The notes beneath the pieces were generated by a model. The model saw nothing but the letters and a program-made list of their open reading frames with translations. It did not search any database and had not been told where the DNA came from. A DNA stretch of 64,000 nt, from assembly GCF_002914525.1 (NCBI RefSeq), contig NZ_LODW01000070.1, positions 124,001-188,000 of the forward strand, written 5' to 3'. Shown one piece after another: positions 1 through 11,491 of this stretch (positions are counted from its first letter, which is position 1; each line of letters starts with the position of its first letter). The DNA comes from Rhizobium hidalgonense (GTDB lineage: Bacteria; Pseudomonadota; Alphaproteobacteria; Rhizobiales; Rhizobiaceae). The translations under genes were made by a program, and so were the position numbers.

Positions 1-106
1 CTGCAAAAGCGTCGATCATCGTCTGGTCGACGGTGATCCAGTCCGAAAGGCCTGTTTCCATGCCGATCAGTCCCCGCACGTCGGAGAGTGAAATTTCCGT
101 GACCAT
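1..106 (-). CDS. MaoC-family dehydratase, N-terminal 35 residues (runs off the window)
   Basis: Only the start of this gene is visible. Reading from the ATG gives MVTEISLSDVRGLIG, then GLSDWITVDQTMIDAFA. That pattern (I-G-x-E/T-x-G-x-S-x-W-I-x-V-D-Q) is the usual opening of MaoC/NodN-type hot-dog-fold enoyl-CoA hydratases. A GAGGA ribosome site sits eight bases before the ATG. The gene lies 89 bases downstream of glgX on the same strand. It could be read through from the glycogen operon, although it has no obvious tie to glycogen. The catalytic Asp/His of the family lie beyond the window edge, so activity cannot be judged. The family call is fairly secure; the exact substrate is unknown. Confidence 0.75.
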   Translation of the reverse strand, partial: MVTEISLSDVRGLIGMETGLSDWITVDQTMIDAFA

Positions 107-195
107 GAATTCCTCGTGAAATAGGCCGCCGGCCAAAGCCTTATCGTGCATTTATGGCGATTGCGACAAGGATTTGCGCAAGCGAGGAGAGGTGG

Positions 196-2175
196 TCACT
201 TTTCGACGAAAAAGGCGACGGAGCGTGGCTCGAGGGTGACGCGGTCGCCGGGCTTCTTGGCTGCATCCGGTGTCAATTGACGCCAAGCCGGTTCGGTTCC
301 GGACGGGAGCGTGAAAAATTGGCGGTCGCCGGAACGGTTGAAGAGCACGGCAAGCCGGGTCTGCCTGCCGCGCGCGGAGCGGTCACCGGTCGAAAGCAGC
401 ATGCCGAGGGTCGAAAGCGACGGCATCTCCCAGTCGGAAACGGTCATCGGCTCGCCGGAGAGCGAGATCCATTCGACATCGCCGTTTCCTGACAGGAAGC
501 CTGTGTCGGAAAAGACCGTGAAGCGGCGGCGCAGCCCGGCGACGAAGGCGGTATGGGCGACGAGGTCCTCGTTCAGCCCCTTCCAATCGAGCCAGGTGAT
601 CTCATTGTCCTGGCAATAGGCGTTGTTGTTGCCGTGCTGGCTGCGGCCGCCCTCGTCGCCCGCCGTCAGCATGACGCTGCCGCGGGTGGCAAAGAGTGTC
701 GATAGCAGCGCCATCACATCGTCGCGGCGGCGCTTGCGGATCGAGGGATAGACGGTTTCCCCTTCGACGCCGTTGTTCCAGGAGTGGTTCTCGTTGTGGC
801 CGTCGCGATTGTGTTCGCCATTGGCGTCATTGTGCTTGCCGGCATAGGAGACGAGATCGGTCAGCGTGAAGCCGTCATGGGCGGCGAGGAAATTGACGCT
901 GCGCGTGCCTTTGCCGTCATTGCGGGAGAAGATGTCGGAGGAGCCGGCAAGTGCGGTGGCGAGCGCCCCGGTCTTCCAGTCGTCGCCGCGCCAGTAGCAG
1001 CGCAGATCGTCGCGAAGCCGGTCGTTCCATTCGAGGAAGGAGCTGGGGAAATTGCCGAGCTGGTAACCGCCCGGGCCGATATCCCAGGGTTCGGCGATCA
1101 TCATCCGGTCGGCAAGCACAGTGTCTGCGAGGATTGCGGCCAGCGTTCCGCCGTCGCGTTCGAAGCCTGTCGCGGTGCGGCCGAGCACTGGGGCGAGATC
1201 GAAGCGAAAGCCGTCGACGCCGGCGTTGAGCACGAAATGGCGTAGGCTGTCGATGATGAGGCGTCGCACCTCGGGATGATCGCAGGCGAGCGTGTTGCCG
1301 GTGCCGGTGTCATTGACGAGTTCGCCCGGCATATTCTGGGCGTGGCGATAATAATGCAGGTTGTCGAGGCCGCGCAGCGACAGCGTCGTCCCGTAGCGGT
1401 CGCTCTCGCCGGTATGGTTGAAGACGAGATCGAGGATGACGGCGATGCCTTCGCCATGGAGGGCCGCGACCGTTTGGCGCAGTTCCGTCATGCCGCCCGG
1501 CGCCAGCCGCGGATCGAGCGCCATGAAGGCGACGGGATTGTAGCCCCAGCCGTTGGTCAGGCCGAGCGGCGGCAGGTGGCGTTCGTCGATCCAGGCGGTG
1601 ATCGGCATCAGTTCGACGGCGTCGACACCGATCCGCTTGAGATGTGCGATAACGGAGGGATGGGCAAGAGCGGCGATCGTGCCGCGCTCAGCCTCCGGTA
1701 CATCGGGATGGAGGATGGTGAAGGGCCGCACCGCCACCTCATAAATGAAGCCGCCCGGTTTGAAGAGCGGCTTGCGGATTTCGGCGCGCGTATCGGCAGT
1801 GACGATCGCCTTCGGCATCAGATCCTGGCTGTCCTCGCCATAGATGCCGAGGCGGGGATCGTAGCGGAACGGCCTATCGATCTCCTTGGCATAGGGATCG
1901 ATCAGCAGCTTGGAGGGATCGTACCAGAGACCGTTGTCGGGGGCGTAAATGCCGTCGGCACGATAGCCGTAGCGCGCGCCCTGCTTCAGTCCGTCGACAA
2001 AAAGACGGTGGACGTGATTGCTGTCGCGCGCCATCGGCAGGCGGGCAAATTCCCTGTTGCCGTCATCCTCGAAGAGGCAGAGTTCGATCTGTGCGGCATG
2101 ATGCGACCAGACGGCAAATTCGACGCCGGTCTCGAAGACGATCGCGCCGCTTTGCGCCGAACTCTCTCCCCGCAT
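196..2175 (-). CDS. glgX: Glycogen debranching enzyme GlgX
   Basis: This is the last gene of the glycogen operon. GlgX hydrolyses the alpha-1,6 branch stubs left after phosphorylase has shortened the outer chains. The 659-residue protein has an N-terminal CBM48/isoamylase domain (about residues 10-100) and a GH13 barrel. Conserved barrel pieces are LDLVFNHTGE (about 249-258), DGFRFDLAP with nucleophile Asp326, AEPWDIGPGGYQLG with acid/base Glu362, and AAHDGFTLTDLVSY with the third carboxylate Asp434. Length is normal for GlgX. The ATG follows a GGGGGG ribosome site and lies 12 bases after pgm, so the two are almost certainly co-transcribed. A TreX-type isoamylase is the only serious alternative, and the operon favours GlgX. 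Confidence 0.93.
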   Translation of the reverse strand: MRGESSAQSGAIVFETGVEFAVWSHHAAQIELCLFEDDGNREFARLPMARDSNHVHRLFVDGLKQGARYGYRADGIYAPDNGLWYDPSKLLIDPYAKEIDRPFRYDPRLGIYGEDSQDLMPKAIVTADTRAEIRKPLFKPGGFIYEVAVRPFTILHPDVPEAERGTIAALAHPSVIAHLKRIGVDAVELMPITAWIDERHLPPLGLTNGWGYNPVAFMALDPRLAPGGMTELRQTVAALHGEGIAVILDLVFNHTGESDRYGTTLSLRGLDNLHYYRHAQNMPGELVNDTGTGNTLACDHPEVRRLIIDSLRHFVLNAGVDGFRFDLAPVLGRTATGFERDGGTLAAILADTVLADRMMIAEPWDIGPGGYQLGNFPSSFLEWNDRLRDDLRCYWRGDDWKTGALATALAGSSDIFSRNDGKGTRSVNFLAAHDGFTLTDLVSYAGKHNDANGEHNRDGHNENHSWNNGVEGETVYPSIRKRRRDDVMALLSTLFATRGSVMLTAGDEGGRSQHGNNNAYCQDNEITWLDWKGLNEDLVAHTAFVAGLRRRFTVFSDTGFLSGNGDVEWISLSGEPMTVSDWEMPSLSTLGMLLSTGDRSARGRQTRLAVLFNRSGDRQFFTLPSGTEPAWRQLTPDAAKKPGDRVTLEPRSVAFFVEK

Positions 2176-2187
2176 GTTCCCCCCGGA

Positions 2188-3819
2188 TCAGGTGATCACG
2201 GTTGGCGCATCGCGTCCCGTGCGTTCACGAATGCTAGCAATGCTTTCGGCGGCGGCGATCAGATCGGCGAGCGCTTCCTGCGTTTCGATGTTGTGGCGAG
2301 TCGAATCCGGCTCGTAGCGCTCGATATAGACGCGCAAGGTTGCGCCAGACGTGCCGGTGCCGGACAGGCGGAAGACGACGCGGGAGCCGCCCGCAAAGAG
2401 CACGCGCACACCCTGATGCTCGCTCACCGATTTGTCGATCGGATCGTGATAGGCGAAGTCGTCGGCCTTTTCGACCGTCAGGCTGCCGAAGTTCTTGCCG
2501 GGCAAGGTGGAAAGCTGGCTGCGGAGATTGTCCACCAGGCCGTTCGCCGCATCGGTGTCGAGGCCTTCGTAATCATGGCGTGAATAATAGTTGCGGCCGT
2601 AGGTCTGCCAGTGCTGGGTGACGATATCAGCGACGCTCTCGCCGCGCACGGCAAGAATGTTCAGCCAGAGCAGCACCGCCCAGAGGCCGTCCTTTTCGCG
2701 GACATGACTGGAGCCGGTGCCGGAGCTTTCCTCACCGCAGATCGTCGCCATGCCGGCGTCGAGCAGATTGCCGAAAAATTTCCAGCCGGTCGGTGTTTCG
2801 TACATGCCGATGCCGCGCTTTTCGGCGACACGGTCGGCGGCACCCGATGTCGGCATCGAGCGGGCGATGCCGGCAAGGCCGCCGGAATAGCCGGGAGCGA
2901 GATTGGCGTTGGCGGCAAGGATCGCCAGGCTGTCGGAAGGGGTGACGAAGATGCCGCGGCCGATGATCAGATTGCGGTCGCCGTCGCCGTCGGAAGCGGC
3001 GCCGAAATCGGGCGCGTCGTCGCCCATCATCTCATCGAAGAGTTCCTTGCAGTGAACCGGGTTCGGATCGGGATGATGACCGCCGAAATCCGGCAGCGGC
3101 ATGAAGTTGCGCACCGAGCCCAAGGGAGCGCCGAGACGATTTTCGAAGATTTCCTTGGCATAGGGGCCGGTGACTGCGCTCATCCCGTCGAAGGCAATGC
3201 GGAAGCCGAGGCTGATCAGGTTACGGATGGCGCCGAAATCGAACAACTCTTCCATCAGCGCGGCATAGTCCTCGACCGGGTCGATGACTGAGAGGATCAT
3301 GCCGCCCGGAAGCTCGTCCTTGCCGATCCGGTCGAGATTGACATCGGCGAAATCGGCGATCTTGTAGCTGTCGATCGTCTTCGAGCGCGCATACATCGCG
3401 TCGGTTATCTTTTCCGGCGCCGGGCCGCCATTGTTGATGTTGTACTTGATGCCGAAATCTTCTGTGGGGCCACCGGGATTGTGGCTGGCCGACAGAATGA
3501 TGCCGCCGAAGGCCTTGTACTTGCGGATGATATGGGAGGCGGCCGGCGTCGACAGGATGCCGCCCTTGCCGACCATGACCTTGCCGAAGCCGTTGGCGGC
3601 GGCCATCTTGATCGCCTTCTGGATGACTTCGCGATTGTAGTAGCGTCCGTCGCCGCCGATGACGAGGCATTTGCCCTGATAGCCTTCCAGCGAATCGAAG
3701 ATCGACTGGATGAAGTTCTCGGCATAGTTCGGCTGCTGGAAGACCGGAACCTTCTTGCGCAGTCCCGACGTGCCTGGTTTCTGGTCCAGATAGGGCGTGG
3801 TGGGTACGGACTTGTTCAT
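2188..3819 (-). CDS. pgm: Phosphoglucomutase (alpha-D-glucose type)
   Basis: Interconverts glucose-1-phosphate and glucose-6-phosphate, linking glycogen turnover to central metabolism and to sugar-nucleotide synthesis. The 543-residue protein carries the phosphoserine loop SASHNPGG (catalytic Ser near residue 112), the metal loop DGDGDRN, the sugar-binding GEESSGTGSSHVREKDG segment and the C-terminal phosphate-binding RLSGTGTSGATLR segment. These are the hallmarks of the PGM1-like alpha-D-phosphohexomutases rather than the shorter ManB/GlmM types. It begins 5 bases after glgA and ends 12 bases before glgX. The same position after glgA is known in Agrobacterium glycogen operons. In rhizobia loss of pgm usually also affects polysaccharide made from UDP-glucose, so galU further along this window is a metabolic partner. 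Confidence 0.95.
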   Translation of the reverse strand: MNKSVPTTPYLDQKPGTSGLRKKVPVFQQPNYAENFIQSIFDSLEGYQGKCLVIGGDGRYYNREVIQKAIKMAAANGFGKVMVGKGGILSTPAASHIIRKYKAFGGIILSASHNPGGPTEDFGIKYNINNGGPAPEKITDAMYARSKTIDSYKIADFADVNLDRIGKDELPGGMILSVIDPVEDYAALMEELFDFGAIRNLISLGFRIAFDGMSAVTGPYAKEIFENRLGAPLGSVRNFMPLPDFGGHHPDPNPVHCKELFDEMMGDDAPDFGAASDGDGDRNLIIGRGIFVTPSDSLAILAANANLAPGYSGGLAGIARSMPTSGAADRVAEKRGIGMYETPTGWKFFGNLLDAGMATICGEESSGTGSSHVREKDGLWAVLLWLNILAVRGESVADIVTQHWQTYGRNYYSRHDYEGLDTDAANGLVDNLRSQLSTLPGKNFGSLTVEKADDFAYHDPIDKSVSEHQGVRVLFAGGSRVVFRLSGTGTSGATLRVYIERYEPDSTRHNIETQEALADLIAAAESIASIRERTGRDAPTVIT

Positions 3820-3824
3820 TTAGT

Positions 3825-5267
3825 TCACATGCCTTTCGAGACGAGGCTTGAATAGAGGGCAGCGTAGCGTTCGGCGCTCTTCTCCCAGGAGACATCCGAT
3901 TTCATGCCTTGCTTTTGCAATTGGGTCCAGAGTTTTCGGTCCGCGTAAAAATGCATCGCACGGCGGATTGCCTGTAGCATGCCCGTTTCCGTCACGGGTG
4001 AGAATTGTATGCCGGTTGCCACTTTCGCTGCAAGTGCGGCGTGATTGGCATCGATCACGGTGTCGTTCAACCCGCCGGTGCGGGCGACGATCGGGACGCA
4101 GCCGTAACGCAGGCCGTAAAGCTGCGTCAGGCCGCAGGGTTCGAAACGCGACGGGATGATGATCGCGTCGCAGCCGGCCTGCATCAGGTGCGACATCGGC
4201 TCGTTATAACCGATCGAGACGCCGATGCGGCCGGGATGGCGGCTGGCGGAGGCAAGCAGTGCGCCTTCGAGTGCGGCTTCGCCGGAGCCGAGCACGACGA
4301 GTTTGCCGCCCATGGCGACGATTTCGTCGGCGACATTGGCGACGATGTCCATGCCCTTCTGCCAGGTGAGACGGCTGATGACGCAGAAGATCGGGGCGTC
4401 GTCATTGTCGAGATGGAAAAATTCGGCGATCGAACGGCGGTTCTCCTCGCGGTTCTTCAGCGTCGTCGGGCCATAATGGGTGTGGACGACGGGATCGGTC
4501 GCCGGGTTCCAGATATCGGTGTCGATGCCGTTGACGATGCCGTGCAGATTGTCGATGCGGCTGGCGATGACGCCCTCGAGCCCCATGCCGAATTCCGGGG
4601 TCAGAATCTCGTCGGCATAGGTCGGGCTGACCGTGGTGATCGCGTGAGCGGTCTGCAGGCCACCCTTGAGGTAACCGACCGTACCGTAATATTCGATGCT
4701 GTCGGTGGCGAAGGCATGGGCGGGCAGCCGCAGGCCGGGAAAGATCTCGGAACCGAACTGGCCCTGGAAGGCGATGTTGTGGATAGTCAGCACGCTCGGC
4801 AGTTCCGGCGTCGGATAGTAGCGCATATAGACCGAGGTCAGCGCCGCCTGCCAATCGTGGGTGTGGACAAGATCCGGCCGCCAGCCGGGCAGCAGTCCGG
4901 CGGCGATCTCGGAGGCGGCGAGCGAAAGGGCGGCAAAACGCCGCCAGTTGTCAGGATAGTCCTTGCCGAGCGGATCAACATAGGGGCCGCCCGGCCTGTC
5001 GTAATAGGCCGGCGCATCGAGGATAAGCAGATCGATGCCCTCGTGCTCAACCTCTAGCACGGTCGCCGGCTCGCCGAGCAGGTCGGGGAATTCGAGCCTG
5101 GCGACCGGATCGCGAATCACCTTCATGACGGCGGGATAGCCGGGCAGTAGGGTCTTGGTCTCGACCCCAAAGGCGTTTAGAGCAATCGGCAGGGCGCCTG
5201 ACACATCGGCCAGGCCCCCTGTCTTGATCAAAGGGAAGACTTCGGATGAAACCGAAAGAACTTTCAT
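3825..5267 (-). CDS. glgA: Glycogen synthase GlgA (ADP-glucose dependent)
   Basis: Transfers glucose from ADP-glucose to the non-reducing end of the growing alpha-1,4-glucan. The 480-residue protein has the GT5 signature at the N-terminus (K15 in KTGGLADVSGALP), the HTHDWQAALT segment, and the C-terminal nucleotide-binding stretch SRFEPCGLTQLYGLRYG. Length is typical of bacterial GlgA. It starts 3 bases after the glgC stop and ends 5 bases before pgm, so translation is probably coupled along the operon. All family landmarks are present and no frameshift or truncation is visible. Confidence 0.96.
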   Translation of the reverse strand: MKVLSVSSEVFPLIKTGGLADVSGALPIALNAFGVETKTLLPGYPAVMKVIRDPVARLEFPDLLGEPATVLEVEHEGIDLLILDAPAYYDRPGGPYVDPLGKDYPDNWRRFAALSLAASEIAAGLLPGWRPDLVHTHDWQAALTSVYMRYYPTPELPSVLTIHNIAFQGQFGSEIFPGLRLPAHAFATDSIEYYGTVGYLKGGLQTAHAITTVSPTYADEILTPEFGMGLEGVIASRIDNLHGIVNGIDTDIWNPATDPVVHTHYGPTTLKNREENRRSIAEFFHLDNDDAPIFCVISRLTWQKGMDIVANVADEIVAMGGKLVVLGSGEAALEGALLASASRHPGRIGVSIGYNEPMSHLMQAGCDAIIIPSRFEPCGLTQLYGLRYGCVPIVARTGGLNDTVIDANHAALAAKVATGIQFSPVTETGMLQAIRRAMHFYADRKLWTQLQKQGMKSDVSWEKSAERYAALYSSLVSKGM

Positions 5268-5270
5268 AAG

Positions 5271-6533
5271 TCAGATATCCAGCTTGTCGATCATCGGTTG
5301 CGTGATCAGGCAGATGCCGCTTTCCGTCCGCCGGAAGCGCTTGGCGTCGAGTTTGGGGTCCTCGCCGACGACCAAGCCTTCCGGAATGACGACACCATGA
5401 TCGATCACCACATTCTTGAGCTGCGCCCGTCGCCCGATCTTGACGTTCGGCAGGATGACCGCGCCTTCCAATTTGGAGAAGGAGTTGGCCCTGACGCCGG
5501 TGAAGAGCAGGCTGTTGTTGAGGCTGGCGCCTGAGATGATGCAGTCGCCCGACACGACGGAGGACGTGGCGGAGCCGCGGCGGTCCTCGTCGTCATGGAC
5601 GAATTTCGCCGGCGGAGTGATCTCGGCATAGGTCCAGATCGGCCAGGACTTGTCGTAGATATCGAGCTCCGGGACGATCGCCGTCAGGTCGATATTGGCC
5701 TGCCAATAGGCGTCGATCGTGCCGACGTCGCGCCAGTAGGGCTCGTGCTCGAAATCGGAGCGGACGCAGGACTTGGCGAATCGGTGGGCGACCGCCTTAC
5801 CGTGCTCGACGATATAGGGGATGATGTCCTTGCCGAAGTCGCGGCTCGACGTCGGGTCGGCGGCGTCGCGGCGCAGGGCATCGAGCAGGAACTTGGTGTG
5901 GAAGACGTAGATGCCCATCGAGGCGAGGGCGAAATCCGGCTTGTCGGGAATGGGCGGCGGATCGGCCGGCTTCTCGACGAAGGCGATGATCTCGTCCTTG
6001 TCGTTGACATGCATGACGCCGAAGCCCACCGCCTCCATGCGGGGCACTTCCAGGCAGCCGATGGTGACGTCGGCGCCGGAATCGACGTGCTGCTGCAGCA
6101 TCCATTCATAGTCCATCTTGTAGACGTGGTCGCCGGCGAGAATGACCATGTATTCGACACCATAATCCTCGATGATGTCGATGTTCTGATAGACGGCGTC
6201 GGCGGTGCCTTCATACCACTGCGTTTCCGAGACGCGCTGGCTGGCCGGCAGGATGTCGAAACTCTCGTTGCGCTCAGGGCGGAAGAAGTTCCAGCCGCGC
6301 TGCATGTGGCGGATCAGCGAATGCGCCTTGTATTGCGTGGCAACGCCGATGCGGCGGATGCCTGAATTCAGGGCGTTAGACAAGGCGAAATCGATGATGC
6401 GAGCCTTGCCGCCGAAATAGACGGCGGGCTTGGCACGCCGGTCGGTGAGTTCCTTGAGACGGCTCCCCCTGCCGCCTGCCAGAACATAAGCCATTGCATC
6501 GCGGGCAAGTGGCTGAACACGCTTTTCTACCAT
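5271..6533 (-). CDS. glgC: Glucose-1-phosphate adenylyltransferase GlgC (ADP-glucose pyrophosphorylase)
   Basis: Makes ADP-glucose from ATP and glucose-1-phosphate, the committed and allosterically controlled step of glycogen synthesis. The chosen start gives MVEKRVQPLARDAMAYVLAG, 420 residues, the usual length. A GGGAGGAGAA ribosome site lies just upstream. The open frame continues 50 codons further upstream, but that part overlaps glgB and is alanine/proline/serine-rich out-of-frame sequence, so it was left out. Visible motifs are the nucleotide loop AGGRGSRLKELT, AKPAVYFGGKARIIDFALSN, and GDHVYKMDYEWML. A C-terminal left-handed beta-helix region follows (roughly 300-400). It sits 19 bases after glgB. 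Confidence 0.96.
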   Translation of the reverse strand: MVEKRVQPLARDAMAYVLAGGRGSRLKELTDRRAKPAVYFGGKARIIDFALSNALNSGIRRIGVATQYKAHSLIRHMQRGWNFFRPERNESFDILPASQRVSETQWYEGTADAVYQNIDIIEDYGVEYMVILAGDHVYKMDYEWMLQQHVDSGADVTIGCLEVPRMEAVGFGVMHVNDKDEIIAFVEKPADPPPIPDKPDFALASMGIYVFHTKFLLDALRRDAADPTSSRDFGKDIIPYIVEHGKAVAHRFAKSCVRSDFEHEPYWRDVGTIDAYWQANIDLTAIVPELDIYDKSWPIWTYAEITPPAKFVHDDEDRRGSATSSVVSGDCIISGASLNNSLLFTGVRANSFSKLEGAVILPNVKIGRRAQLKNVVIDHGVVIPEGLVVGEDPKLDAKRFRRTESGICLITQPMIDKLDI

Positions 6534-6552
6534 TTTCTCCTCCCACCAGTCA

Positions 6553-8756
<2,204 letters not shown>

Positions 8757-8760
<4 letters not shown>

Positions 8761-11219
8761 CCGGCTCTCCAGATTTCGTCGGCATATTGCCTGATCGTAC
8801 GGTCGGACGAAAACCAGCCCATCCGTGCCGTGTTGTTGATCGTCTTGGTGTACCAGGCGGACTGGTTGGTCCAGATCTGATCGACTTCGCGCTGGGCCTG
8901 GGCATAGGCGTCGAAGTCGGCTGCGACCATGAACCAGTCGTGCGAATAGATGCCGTCGATCAGCGCCGTGTAACGGTTGCGGTCATCGGGCGAGAAGACG
9001 CCGGAGCCGATGGCTGAGAGCGCCTGGGCGAGTTCGCGCGATCCCTCGATGATGGCGCGGGGATTGTGGCCATCGCTGCGGACCTTCGAGACCTCGTCGG
9101 CCTTGAGGCCGAAGATGACGATGTTGTCTTCGCCGACATTGTCGCGCATCTCGACATTGGCGCCATCGAGCGTGCCGATGGTCAGCGCACCGTTGAGGCC
9201 GAACTTCATGTTGCCGGTGCCGGATGCTTCCATACCGGCGGTCGAGATCTGCTCGGAGAGGTCGGCGGCCGGAACCATGACCTCGGCAAGCGAGACATTG
9301 TAGTTCGGCACGAAGACGACCTTCAGCAACCCGCGCACCGACGGGTCGTTGTTGATGGTGCGGGCGACGTCGTTGATCAGCTTGATGATCAGCTTGGCAT
9401 TGTAATAACTCGGCGCCGCCTTGCCGGCGAAGAGTTTGACGCGCGGCACCCAGTCAAGCTCGGGATGCGAGCGGATCTGGTCGTAGAGGGCGACGGCTTC
9501 GATGATGTTCAGCAGCTGGCGCTTATATTCGTGGATGCGCTTGATCTGGATATCGAACATCGCCGACGGATCGAGCTTCACGCCCATGCGGCTGGCGACG
9601 AGATTGGAAAGTGCCACCTTGTTGGCGCGCTTCACGGCGGCGAACTTCTGCTGGAAGGTCGGATCGGAGGCGAACTTGTCGAGCGGCGTCAGCTTCTCGG
9701 CATCGTCGAGGAATTCGTCGCCGATCGCTTCACGGATCAGGCCAGTGAGGCCGGGATTGCACTGCTGCAGCCAGCGGCGCGGCGTGATGCCGTTGGTCTT
9801 GTTGTTGATGCGGTCGGGATAGAGCTTGTGCAGATCAGCAAAGACCGTGACCTTCATCAGGTCCGTATGTAGCGCCGAGACGCCGTTGATCGAGTGCGAG
9901 CCGACGAAGGCGAGGTTGCCCATGCGCACGCGGCGGTCGCCGCTTTCCTCGATCAGCGAGATCGAGCGGATTTCGCCGTCGGAGAAGTTCTTGCCCTTAC
10001 GGGCATCGATCAGGATCTTGGCGTTGATCGCGTAGACGATCTGCATGTGGCGCGGCAGCAGTCGCTCGAACAGCGGCACCGGCCAGCTTTCCAAGGCTTC
10101 CGGCAGGAGCGTGTGGTTGGTATAGGAGAAGGTTCGGCGGGTGATGTCCCAGGCCTGCTCGAAATCCATCCCGTGCACGTCACAGAGCAGACGCACCAGT
10201 TCGGCGACCGAGACGGCGGGATGGGTATCGTTCAGCTGGATCGCCACCTTGTCCGGCAGCGAGGTGAAATCGTCATATTGCTGCAAATGACGGCGCAGGA
10301 TGTCCTGCAGAGAGGCCGACGAGAAGAAGAATTCCTGGCGCAGGCGCAGTTCCTGGCCGGCCGGGGTGGCGTCGGCAGGATAGAGGACCCGGGTCAGGCT
10401 TTCGGCCTTGTTGCTTTCGCGCAGCGCCCCAATGTGATCGCCGGCATTGAAGGCATCGAGCAGGATCGGATCGATCGGCTGCGCCGACCAGAGACGCAGC
10501 GTGTTGACGCGCTTGCCACGCCAGCCGACGGCCGGCGTGTCGAAGGCGGCGGCAATGACGCGTTCGGCCGGCTTCCAGACGTAGCGCGGCTGATCGTCAT
10601 GGGTGGTGACGAATTCGACGGCGCCGCCGAAGCCGATTTCATAGGAACTCTCGCGGCGTTCGAACTCCCAGGGATTGCCGTGGGCGAGCCAGTTTTCCGG
10701 CAGTTCGACCTGCCAGCCATCGGCCAGCTGCTGGCGGAAGAGGCCGTGCACATAGCGGATGCCGTAACCATAGGCGGGGACGTCAACCGTCGCCATGCTC
10801 TCCATGAAACAGGCCGCCAGACGGCCGAGGCCGCCATTACCGAGTGCGGCATCCGGCTCCAGGCCGGCAATGACGTTGACGTCGACGCCGAGAGAGGCGA
10901 GTGCATCGCGCACCTCCTCCATCAGGCCGAGGTTCGAGACGGCATCGCGCATCAGGCGGCCGATCAGGAATTCGAGAGACAGATAATAGACGCGCTTGGC
11001 GCCAGTTGCATAAACCTCGCGGGTGGAGGCCATCCACCTGTCGATGATGCGGTCGCGGACCACCAGGATCGTTGCCGTCAGCCAGTCGTGCGGCTTTGCC
11101 ACCTTGGCGTCCTTGCCGATGCGGTAGGTCAGGCGTTCGATGATTTCTTCGGCGAGAATTTCCGGCTTCGAGCTGCGCGGGGCGGGAGAGGGGATAACCG
11201 GCTTGGAAACATTATTCAT
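8757..11219 (-). CDS. glgP: Glycogen/starch/alpha-glucan phosphorylase GlgP
   Basis: First gene of the operon. It releases glucose-1-phosphate from glycogen chain ends using phosphate. The 820-residue GT35 protein shows YYLSLEFLIGR, NGGLGRLAACFMES, the glucan/phosphate-site pieces, KRIHEYKRQLLN, and the pyridoxal-phosphate segment EASGTGNMKFGLNGAL, whose Lys carries the cofactor. Having the degrading enzyme promoter-proximal to the synthetic genes means storage and mobilisation enzymes are made together, so flux must be set by enzyme regulation. The ribosome site is weak (GAGA about ten bases before the ATG). No truncation or missing catalytic residue was seen. Confidence 0.96.
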
Positions 11220-11428
11220 CGTCAGATCTCGCCAATTTTAATTTGGTTTCAGGACGTTATGCCTGATTTAATCGATTTGTCGCTTGTCTCAACGACAGTT
11301 TATGCATCGTTAGGAAGCACTTGCAACAAAGGATTTGGACAAACGAAAAAATTGCGAAACCTGCATATTCACGGGGTTCAGGGGAATTGAATTCAATCGC
11401 TTTTCCCGAGATGTGGCCGCGATAAACG
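11220..11428. other. Leader and promoter region of the glycogen operon
   Basis: About 200 AT-richer bases between glgP and the terminator of the next gene. It must hold the operon promoter, but no pair of hexamers stands out. On the minus strand TTGCAA and ATAAAC spaced by 17 bases is the best I can offer, and it is weak. A perfect 12-base palindrome, ATTGAATTCAAT, lies at 11384-11395 and could be a regulator site. No RNA gene or convincing small protein is visible. Confidence 0.35.
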
Positions 11429-11462
11429 AAAAGCCGCGCCGGTTTGTTCCGGCGCGGCTTTT
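11429..11462 (-). terminator. Rho-independent terminator of the vWA gene
   Basis: A perfect 14-base inverted repeat (AAAAGCCGCGCCGG with a 6-base loop) followed by TTTT on the minus strand, about 30 bases after the stop of the vWA gene. T residues also follow on the plus strand, so it may work in both directions. Confidence 0.85.
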
Positions 11463-11491
11463 TGTTTGAGCGCGGTCCTGCCGCAGCGACG

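Noticed and set aside
1276..2583. Long open frame antisense to glgX/pgm
   Set aside because: It mirrors the codon bias of real genes on the other strand; no ribosome site and no protein-like motif.
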